A stretch of DNA of 20,895 bases from an uncultured Collinsella sp. (lineage in GTDB: Bacteria; Actinomycetota; Coriobacteriia; Coriobacteriales; Coriobacteriaceae): assembly GCA_902465425.1 (NCBI GenBank), contig CABQNA010000008.1, forward strand, positions 1 to 20,895. The letters are read 5' to 3'. The position numbers and the translations under genes were made by a program. This document shows, piece by piece, positions 1 to 5,924 of the stretch; position 1 is the stretch's first letter, and each line of letters starts with the position of its first letter. The notes beneath the pieces are model-generated. The model ran no database searches. It was not told the DNA's origin and saw only the letters and a list, made by a program, of their open reading frames with translations.

Positions 1-38
1 TGTGGCTCGCCTGTGTGGGGCGTGTGGACGGCGCGTTC

Positions 39-1028
39 CTAGCGCCGCGGCTTTGCGGCCCGCACCTGCTCTATGACCTTTTCCATCGTGGCGTCGATGT
101 GGTCTTTTTTGAGCTCGCATTCCCAGATGGTTATGGGCGTCCAGCCCATTTGAGTGAGTGCTGCCACGGCAGCGTGGTCGCGCTCGACGTTGCGACGGAA
201 CTTTGCCTCCCAAAATTCAACATTGCGCTTGGGCTGACTTGGGTTGCATTTGGGGCAGCGGTGCCAAAAGCAGCCGTTGACGAAAATGGCGATCTTGCGG
301 CCGGGGAAGGCGATGTCGGGCTTGCCGGGAACCTTCCATTCCAGACGGTATCCCGTAAGGCCTGCGGCGCGCAGGCGCTGGCGAACGAGCAGCTCGGGTT
401 TGGTGTTCGCACGCTTGTTGCCCTTCATGGATTTTTTGATGGCGGCGCGACGGCGCACGAGCTCACGCTCGTCGGCGGAGAGGTCCGAGGTGTCGATGCC
501 GTCCAGCAGGCCGGGCTTGGGGCGCTTTTTGCTGCGGCGCTTAGGTGCGCGCTTGGGCTTGGCGACGGGGCGTTCGGTCGTGGCGGCCTCGGCATCTTTG
601 GCAGTGCTGTTGACCTTAAGCCGATCTTCCTTCAACTCAATCAGGGCATCAATGAGCCCCTTGTCGGCGGGCATCCACTCAACGGTGGCAAGCGAGGTGC
701 GCGGAATCCAACGGATATCGAGCTGACGGTCGTGCTTCTGGGGTTCATCGGATTCATCGGCGAGCGAGCAGTAGTAGCATTCCATGGAGAGATGAAAATC
801 GGGGTAGTCATACTCAACGGTATAGAAATCGCGCAGGTTGGTGACTTTTACCTGCAGCTCTTCCATGAGCTCGCGGCGTACGGCGTCTTCGGGCGTCTCG
901 CCGCGCATGAGCTTGCCACCGGGAAACTCCCAAAGTCCCTGCATGTCGCCATAGCCGCGCTGTACGGCCAGTAGCTCGTCGGATCCTTCCTTGCGAATGA
1001 TCCCAGCGGCAACATGAACAGTCTTCAA
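39..1028 (-). CDS. NUDIX hydrolase fused to Vsr-type mismatch endonuclease
   Basis: The 329-residue product joins two DNA-protection modules. Residues 1-135 are a MutT-like NUDIX hydrolase. The NUDIX box starts at G38 and runs through E44 to R52-E53-L54 and E56-E57, with Q59 where the box usually has Gly. This family hydrolyses damaged or unwanted nucleotides such as 8-oxo-dGTP. Residues 140-195 form a Lys/Arg-rich linker (PKRAPKRRSKKRPKP). Residues 200-315 match very-short-patch repair endonucleases, with NTKPELLVRQRL, PGKPDIAF (D238 as the metal-binding Asp), VNGCFWHRCPKC and IWECEL (C304); the Cys/His cluster fits a structural zinc site. Vsr nicks T:G mismatches left by deamination of 5-methylcytosine. 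A TTG start at 1028 is chosen because AGAGGA lies 6 nt upstream and the NUDIX fold begins at once (KTVHVAAGII). No cytosine methylase is in the window. Substrates are inferred from the families. Confidence 0.85.
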   Translation of the reverse strand: MKTVHVAAGIIRKEGSDELLAVQRGYGDMQGLWEFPGGKLMRGETPEDAVRRELMEELQVKVTNLRDFYTVEYDYPDFHLSMECYYCSLADESDEPQKHDRQLDIRWIPRTSLATVEWMPADKGLIDALIELKEDRLKVNSTAKDAEAATTERPVAKPKRAPKRRSKKRPKPGLLDGIDTSDLSADERELVRRRAAIKKSMKGNKRANTKPELLVRQRLRAAGLTGYRLEWKVPGKPDIAFPGRKIAIFVNGCFWHRCPKCNPSQPKRNVEFWEAKFRRNVERDHAAVAALTQMGWTPITIWECELKKDHIDATMEKVIEQVRAAKPRR

Positions 1029-1063
1029 CAGGAGTCCTCTCTCAACATCAACACGTGACAGGC

Positions 1064-1096
1064 TAACTACCCGCACCTTACACAACGGTAAGGCAA
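1064..1096 (-). promoter_or_regulatory. possible MerR-type operator/promoter of the NUDIX-Vsr gene
   Basis: CCTTAC (1076-1081) and GTAAGG (1088-1093) form a perfect 6-bp inverted repeat with a 6-nt centre. On the minus strand it is placed between a TTGCCT -35-like hexamer (complement of 1091-1096) and a TAGTTA -10-like hexamer (complement of 1064-1069), 21 nt apart. MerR-family activators typically bind such repeats inside over-long spacers of 19-20 nt. No merR gene is in the window, and the spacer is slightly too long, so the call is tentative. Confidence 0.35.
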
Positions 1097-1128
1097 GCGT
1101 AAGCCATATCGATGGTAGCCGACTCGGC

Positions 1129-1166
1129 TTCTTGCGACTATAGATGCCGTAGACTAATCGCAAGAA
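1129..1166 (+). promoter_or_regulatory. inverted repeat touching the ribosome site of the ABC ATPase gene
   Basis: TTCTTGCGA (1129-1137) and TCGCAAGAA (1158-1166) are a perfect 9-bp inverted repeat around a 20-nt centre. The right arm runs into the AAAGGA ribosome-binding site (1165-1170) of the gene starting at 1177. It may be a protein operator, or an RNA hairpin that partly hides the ribosome site. The sequence alone does not decide. Confidence 0.4.
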
Positions 1167-1176
1167 AGGACTCGGT

Positions 1177-1962
1177 ATGCAAACCACGCACATGGCGACC
1201 CCGGTATTGGAGGTCGCGCATCTCGAAAAGGTATATGGAGCGCTGGGCAACGTGACCCGTGCGCTCAACGACGTCAGCTTTACCGTCAACCGCGGTGAAT
1301 TCGTTGGCATCATGGGCGCTTCGGGCTCGGGCAAGTCGACGTTGCTCAACTGCGTGTCGACCATCGATAGCGCCACGAGCGGCACCATCCGCATCAACGG
1401 CCAGGACGTAACACGCATGAAGCAGGCTAAGCTTTCGCAGTTCCGCCGCGAGGAGCTCGGCTTTATCTTCCAGGATTCCAACCTGCTCGATACACTCACG
1501 GCACGCGAGAACATCGCCCTGCCGCTCACCATCGCCCGCACAAACTCGGCAGAGATCTCGACCCGCGTGCAGGATGTGGCAGCGCGCCTGTCCATCAGCC
1601 AGGTGCTCGACAAGTATCCCTACCAGATGTCCGGCGGCCAGCAGCAGCGCGTTGCCGCGGCTCGCGCGCTCGTCACCGACCCCACCATGATCATGGCCGA
1701 CGAGCCCACCGGCGCCCTCGATTCCAAGAGCGCCCGTTTGCTGCTCGAGAGCCTGGAGGCTCTTAACCGCCGTCTACGCGCCACCGTGCTCATGGTCACG
1801 CACGACAGCTTTGCCGCCAGCTACACGAGCCGTGTGCTGTTTATTCGCGACGGCAAGATCTTCACCGAGCTGCGCCGCGGCGACACCGACCGCCGAGAGT
1901 TCTTCGACCGCATTATGGAGGTCGTTGCCATGATGGGCGGTGAGGGCTCCGATGCTCTGTAA
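1177..1962 (+). CDS. ABC transporter ATPase, BceA/MacB-like
   Basis: Cytoplasmic ATPase subunit (261 aa) of an ABC transporter of the type that works with FtsX-like permeases. The Walker A GASGSGKST is at 47-55, the Q-loop Gln at 99, the signature SGGQQ at 152-156, Walker B MIMADEP at 171-177 with the catalytic Glu 176, and the switch His at 209. All catalytic residues are present. The start has AAAGGA 6 nt upstream. The next gene starts inside its last codons (11-nt overlap), so the two are translationally coupled. The permease partner makes this a BceAB-type system, a class often involved in sensing and removing cell-wall-active peptides. No BceRS two-component genes are next to it, so the substrate is unknown. 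Confidence 0.88.
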   Translation: MQTTHMATPVLEVAHLEKVYGALGNVTRALNDVSFTVNRGEFVGIMGASGSGKSTLLNCVSTIDSATSGTIRINGQDVTRMKQAKLSQFRREELGFIFQDSNLLDTLTARENIALPLTIARTNSAEISTRVQDVAARLSISQVLDKYPYQMSGGQQQRVAAARALVTDPTMIMADEPTGALDSKSARLLLESLEALNRRLRATVLMVTHDSFAASYTSRVLFIRDGKIFTELRRGDTDRREFFDRIMEVVAMMGGEGSDAL

Positions 1963-4153
1963 ACTCGCTTGGGGCAACGTCCGCCGTGCCGGCCGCGACT
2001 ACCTCGTCTACCTTTTGACGCTCACCCTGGGTGTCACGGTCTTCTATGCCTTCAATACCGTCTCGATGCAGGTCGACATTGCCGGCATCAAGGAGCAGGG
2101 ACTGTCCGAGCTCATGGGCAGCATGCTCGGCTACCTCACGTACTTTTTGGCCGGCGTCATGGCCTTTTTGATGGTGTATGCCAATAACTTCATCATGAAA
2201 CGCCGCAAGAAGGAGTTTGGCCTGTACCAGGTGCTCGGCATGGGGCGCGGGCGCGTCGCCACGATCATGGCGCTCGAGACCGTGATAGTGTCGGTCGTGG
2301 CCTTTGTCGCCGGCATTGTGCTGGGTGTGGGACTCTCCCAGCTCATGACGTTCTTTACGGCCTCGCTTTTTAAGACACAGATCGCCAATTTCCACTTCTT
2401 TTTCTCGGTGCATGCGTTCAACCTGACCCTTGCCTGCATGCTCGTAATGTTTGTGCTCACGTTACTGCTGAACCTGCGCGCCGTTCGTCGCACTAAGCTC
2501 ATTGAGCTCATGGGTGCCGAGCGTCGCAACGAGAGCATCAAGACGCGCAATCCCTGGATCGCGATTGCCATCTTTGCTGTGGGCGTGGTGCTGGTGGGCG
2601 TGGCCTATTACCGTCTGCTACGTGATGGGTTCCCGCTAACCGAGACGGGCGACAAGCTGCACGGGGCCATGAGCCAGTTCGGCATTACGACCGCTATGGT
2701 TACGGTAGGCACCTTTGCGTTGTTCTGGGGACTCTCGGGCATGCTCATCAAGCTGCTGCAGAGCCTGCGCGGCGTGTATTGGCGCGGCCTCAACATGTTT
2801 ACCGTGCGCCAGCTTGCGGCCAAGGTCAACACGGTGTGCTTTTCGATGGGCGTCATCGCGATGCTCCTGTTTTTGGCCATCACTTCGGTGACGTGCGGTA
2901 TGTCGATTGCCAACGTGATGAACGAAAACCTGGAGCGCTATAACCCTGTTGATGTGTCTCAGACGTATGCCTATTACACGCCCGATACGCTCGACTACTA
3001 CAAAGAGTATGTCAATCCGTCTGAAGCCGATCGCATGGTGCTGGCTGATAGTACGGTCGATTTGTACCCCGCATGGCACGGCAAGGGCAAGTCGGCGGAC
3101 AACAACGACGAGACCGGCAAGAAGGTCGATATCGCCGATGTTGCCGGCGAGCATGTACAGATCGATTCGTATCTGAGTTACCCGCTTGGCGGCTCGGATC
3201 CTTCGGTGACCCCAAGTGAGATGTGCAAGACCATGGGCGAAAAGCTTCCCAAGGCGTTCGGGGGTAGCAATGCCGACATGGCAGGCCTGTCTGTGACGCC
3301 GGCAAGTCAGTACAACAAACTGCGCCAGATGATGGGCAAGGAGCCGGTGCACATCGGTCACGACCAGTATCTGCTCACGTGTGATATGGGCGGCGAGCTG
3401 GTCGACATGTACACCAAGTATATGGCTGGCGGCCATACCCTCACCTTGGGCGGGCATGAGCTCAAGCCCGCAGCCGATAAGTCGGACGAAGATACGGCGG
3501 CCATCGCCAACTCGGCGATGGGCAGTAATGGGGGTACCGTCGTCGTTGCCGACGAGCTGTTGTCCCAACTTAATCTGCAGCCGTATTCCAGTAGTCTGCT
3601 CGTTAACTACAAACAGGGGATGGATACGACCGAGGCAGACGAGAGTATTAAATACACTGTGCTCGACAATCTGCTCGTTGACGGCAAGGAGCCGGGGTCG
3701 TGGGGAACCTTCATCACACGCTCCGAGATGTACGCGCAAGCAGCGCAAATGAACGGTCTTATTAGCTACCTAGCCATCTACATCGGCTTTGTATTGGTCG
3801 TTGCATGCGCGGCGATTCTGTCGATTCAGCAACTCTCCAACGTGGCCGACGGTAGCCGCAGCTATCGTGTGCTGGCACAGATTGGCTGCGACGACCGCCA
3901 GATTCGCCATTCGGTGATGGCACAGCAGGCGGTATTCTTCCTGTTCCCGCTGGCAGTGGGCCTGGCGCACTCCTTTGTGGCACTTAAGGTGATCATCGAG
4001 CTGGTGAGTATTTTCGGAAATATGAGCATCGGCGGCACCGTGGGCCTCACCTGTGCAATCTTCCTGGCAGCATACGGTGGCTACTTCCTGGTGACCTACC
4101 TCATGAGTGCCGGCATGGTGCGAGCCGCCATCGCCACCCGCTACAGCGAGTAA
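1952..4153 (+). CDS. FtsX-like ABC permease, BceB-type
   Basis: Membrane subunit (733 aa) partnering the ATPase upstream. The N-terminus MLCKLAWGNVRRAGRDYLVY is typical of BceB permeases, and the ATG at 1952 with GGTGAGGG upstream is preferred over a GTG at 1940. Hydrophobic segments lie at about 17-37, 57-80, 106-130, 155-175, 203-220, 245-270 and 295-318, with three or more after residue 600, which suits ten helices. Residues about 320-600 form one large hydrophilic extracellular domain between the seventh and eighth helices, the hallmark of this family and the expected ligand contact. FtsX-type cytoplasmic loops RRKKEFGLYQVLGMGRGRV (84-102) and SYRVLAQIGCDDRQIR near the C-terminus couple to the ATPase. 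Role inferred: export or removal of an antimicrobial peptide or other envelope substrate. Confidence 0.87.
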   Translation: MLCKLAWGNVRRAGRDYLVYLLTLTLGVTVFYAFNTVSMQVDIAGIKEQGLSELMGSMLGYLTYFLAGVMAFLMVYANNFIMKRRKKEFGLYQVLGMGRGRVATIMALETVIVSVVAFVAGIVLGVGLSQLMTFFTASLFKTQIANFHFFFSVHAFNLTLACMLVMFVLTLLLNLRAVRRTKLIELMGAERRNESIKTRNPWIAIAIFAVGVVLVGVAYYRLLRDGFPLTETGDKLHGAMSQFGITTAMVTVGTFALFWGLSGMLIKLLQSLRGVYWRGLNMFTVRQLAAKVNTVCFSMGVIAMLLFLAITSVTCGMSIANVMNENLERYNPVDVSQTYAYYTPDTLDYYKEYVNPSEADRMVLADSTVDLYPAWHGKGKSADNNDETGKKVDIADVAGEHVQIDSYLSYPLGGSDPSVTPSEMCKTMGEKLPKAFGGSNADMAGLSVTPASQYNKLRQMMGKEPVHIGHDQYLLTCDMGGELVDMYTKYMAGGHTLTLGGHELKPAADKSDEDTAAIANSAMGSNGGTVVVADELLSQLNLQPYSSSLLVNYKQGMDTTEADESIKYTVLDNLLVDGKEPGSWGTFITRSEMYAQAAQMNGLISYLAIYIGFVLVVACAAILSIQQLSNVADGSRSYRVLAQIGCDDRQIRHSVMAQQAVFFLFPLAVGLAHSFVALKVIIELVSIFGNMSIGGTVGLTCAIFLAAYGGYFLVTYLMSAGMVRAAIATRYSE

Positions 4154-4195
4154 CCTGCCTAGCGAAAAGTAAAATCATCACAGGTTGAGCATAAG

Positions 4196-4286
4196 TCAGC
4201 GAAAGCGCCCCTAGGTGAGCAAGGTGACGTGAAAGAGGAGGGAAGCGTACTTCGGTACGCGACCGACGCGTTTGCAGCGTCGAGCC
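4196..4286. other. hairpin-rich intergenic stretch, possible structured RNA or repeat
   Basis: Between the convergent permease and DAHP synthase genes lie two clean stem-loops in a row. GCGTAC/GTACGC with a TTCG tetraloop is at 4245-4260, and GACGC/GCGTC is at 4265-4281. They run directly into the terminator hairpin at 4287. A purine-rich segment (GAAAGAGGAGGGAAG) precedes them. No gene is supported here. It could be a small structured RNA, a dispersed repeat, or a compound terminator. Confidence 0.35.
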
Positions 4287-4314
4287 GTTACGCGGTTTGG
4301 TAAAACCGCGTAAC
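4287..4314. terminator. bidirectional hairpin terminator
   Basis: GTTACGCGGTTT (4287-4298) pairs with AAACCGCGTAAC (4303-4314) around a GGTA loop, a perfect 12-bp stem. It sits between the ends of two convergent genes and touches the stop codon of the minus-strand one. U-tracts are short, so efficiency is uncertain. Confidence 0.6.
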
Positions 4315-5345
4315 TAAATACGCTCTGCGATCTCGTGGATGAGGTAGTCGGTCTTTTCCCAGCCCAGGCACGGGTCGGTGATCGACTTGCCAAAGACACC
4401 GCCGTCGACCGGCTGGTTGCCGTCCTCCAGGTAGGACTCGATCATAAAGCCCTTGACCAGCTTGGAGATGGACTCGTTGCGGCGGCAGCTGTCGAGCACC
4501 TCCTTGCAAATGCGATACTGCTCCAGCGGACGCTTGCCCGAGTTGTCGTGGTTGCAGTCGATGACCGCTGCCGGATTGGCATAGCCGGCATGCTCGGTAT
4601 AGCGTTCGGCCAGGCGTTCCAGGTGTTCGTAGTGGTAGTTGGGGTAGGTGCGCCCATCGAGACCGATGTAGCCACGCATAACGGCGTGTGCGAGCGGGTT
4701 GCCGTCGCACTCGACCTCCCAGTTGCGGAAGATGAAGCTCTGGTGCGCCTGCGCGGCGTAAATGGAGTTGAGCATAACGGTGGTAGAGCCGGCAGTGGGA
4801 TTCTTCATGCCAACGGGTACCGAAATGCCGCTCGACACCAGGCGATGCTCCTGGTTCTCGACCGAGCGTGCGCCCACGGCAACATAGCTCAGCAGGTCAA
4901 CGAGGTATTGGTAGTTGGACGGGTAGAGCATCTCATCGGCGGTGAAGAAGCCGGTCTCCTCGATGACGCGCAGGTGCATGTGGCGGATGGCCTTGACGCC
5001 CTCGAGCAGGTCGTCGGGAGCCTCGGGGTTGGGGTTGTGCAGCAGGCCCTTGTAGCCGGTGCCCTTGGTGCGCGGCTTGTTGGTGTAGACGCGCGGAATG
5101 ATGATGAGCTTGTCCTTGACCTCCTCGGCGGTCTTGGCCAGTCGGTTCATGTACTCAAGCACCGAATCCTCGCGGTCGGCAGAGCACGGGCCGATGATAA
5201 GCACCTTGCGTGCGTCCTCGCCGGTAAAGACTTTGGCGACCTCGGCGTCAAATGCCTGCTTTTTGGCGGTAAGCTCGGCAGAGAGCGGCATTTCCTCGCG
5301 GATCTCCATGGGGATCGGCAACTTGCGTTTGAATTCCATGGCCAT
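4314..5345 (-). CDS. aroF: 3-deoxy-7-phosphoheptulonate (DAHP) synthase, class I
   Basis: This cytoplasmic enzyme condenses phosphoenolpyruvate with erythrose 4-phosphate, the entry step of the shikimate pathway to aromatic amino acids. The 343-residue protein is close to the 350-356 of the AroF/G/H family. It has GPCSAD at 52-57, RVYTNKPRTKGTGYKG (85-100) for substrate phosphate and PEP binding, GMKNPTAG, IDCNHDNSGK carrying the metal-binding His, MIESYLEDGNQ, and GKSITDPCLGWE near the C-terminus. The start is fixed by GAGGAGG just ahead of the ATG. The gene stands alone, convergent with the BceB-like gene, and has a good promoter of its own. Which feedback type (Phe, Tyr or Trp) it is cannot be told from sequence by eye; the symbol denotes the family. 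Confidence 0.93.
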   Translation of the reverse strand: MAMEFKRKLPIPMEIREEMPLSAELTAKKQAFDAEVAKVFTGEDARKVLIIGPCSADREDSVLEYMNRLAKTAEEVKDKLIIIPRVYTNKPRTKGTGYKGLLHNPNPEAPDDLLEGVKAIRHMHLRVIEETGFFTADEMLYPSNYQYLVDLLSYVAVGARSVENQEHRLVSSGISVPVGMKNPTAGSTTVMLNSIYAAQAHQSFIFRNWEVECDGNPLAHAVMRGYIGLDGRTYPNYHYEHLERLAERYTEHAGYANPAAVIDCNHDNSGKRPLEQYRICKEVLDSCRRNESISKLVKGFMIESYLEDGNQPVDGGVFGKSITDPCLGWEKTDYLIHEIAERI

Positions 5346-5399
5346 AGGGGCCTCCTCAATCTATAGAAAGAGCAATAAGCGTATTGTCGAATGCTCGGC

Positions 5400-5428
5400 A
5401 TTATCCGCTGTCGCACGCTAAAGTGCAA
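5400..5428 (-). promoter_or_regulatory. promoter of the DAHP synthase gene
   Basis: On the minus strand TTGCAC (complement of 5423-5428) and GATAAT (complement of 5400-5405) are separated by exactly 17 nt, a near-consensus vegetative promoter. It lies 55 nt upstream of the start codon, giving a short leader that contains the GAGGAGG ribosome site. Confidence 0.6.
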
Positions 5429-5443
5429 GTCCTTGTCACCCCG

Positions 5444-5482
5444 AAACCTACCAAAAAGGGACAGGTTTATTTTGGCAGGTTT
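5444..5482. repeat. REP-like hairpin, copy 1, with conserved 13-nt loop
   Basis: Arms AAACCTaCCAAAA (5444-5456) and TTTTGGcAGGTTT (5470-5482) pair at 12 of 13 positions, with one A.C mismatch six pairs from the loop. The loop is AGGGACAGGTTTA (5457-5469). A second hairpin at 17883-17915 has the same loop size, nearly the same loop sequence and the same mismatch place but a different stem. No transposase is nearby. Confidence 0.6.
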
Positions 5483-5563
5483 TATCTGGGAAAATGTCGG
5501 CACTCGCCGGAAGGGGGGGGTCGGCGTACGGCACGCTGGAGCAAATTGGATCTTCTGCGGCAT

Positions 5564-5803
5564 ACCCCGTGGGCAAAAAATGGCAAATATGAGTACTGTT
5601 GCTGGCGTAGTCTCATATCGAGCTTACAAGATAATAGGCACAACAGCAAATATGTTCATTAACGTTGGCACACAGAAGCATGCTAACGGGCGTTTTGATT
5701 AATTTGAAGGCGTATAGAAGCCGCAAAGAGGTCATTTGAGGCGGTTTTGGCTGCTACTAAAAATGTAACAGTACTCATATTTGACCTTTTTTGGCCACAG
5801 GGT
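5564..5803. repeat. 240-bp unit bounded by 37-bp inverted repeats, MITE-like
   Basis: Positions 5564-5600 and 5767-5803 are inverted copies, matching at about 33 of 37 positions. The inner 17 bases are identical (CAAATATGAGTACTGTT at 5584-5600; its complement at 5767-5783), and a run of six A follows outward. The 166 bases between hold no convincing gene; the interior is AT-richer than its surroundings. A non-autonomous transposable element fits, although no clear target duplication is seen. The wider gene-free stretch, 5346-5924, otherwise holds the aroF promoter, the REP-like hairpin and the terminator at 5858. Confidence 0.55.
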
Positions 5804-5857
5804 CCGGAAGGGGCTGTCAATCGGGCCCCAAGAGAGCTAATTCGAGTGCCGTGGACG

Positions 5858-5892
5858 AAAAAACGGGGGCGCAGGTTGTCCTGCGCCCCCGT
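5858..5892 (-). terminator. intrinsic terminator of the exporter operon
   Basis: Positions 5863-5875 and 5880-5892 form a perfect 13-bp GC-rich stem with a 4-nt loop. Read on the minus strand it is followed by a run of T (complement of the six A at 5858-5863). It lies 32 nt after the stop codon of the last gene of the minus-strand ABC exporter operon. Confidence 0.88.
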
Positions 5893-5924
5893 TCTCGGGC
5901 GTTATTCGCTCCTTGCGGCCGAAT

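Noticed and set aside
1029..1613. N-terminal extension of the NUDIX-Vsr frame to an ATG at 1613
   Set aside because: These codons are antisense to the ABC ATPase, and the NUDIX fold begins at the TTG at 1028 with a ribosome site.
5384..5702. Short plus-strand frames of 92 and 103 codons between aroF and the exporter operon
   Set aside because: They have no ribosome site or recognisable domain and run across the hairpin and inverted-repeat arm.
5507..5813. CCGGAAGGGG direct repeat (5507-5516 and 5804-5813) as target duplication of the 240-bp unit
   Set aside because: The left copy lies 47 bp away from the inverted-repeat end, so it is not a flanking duplication.
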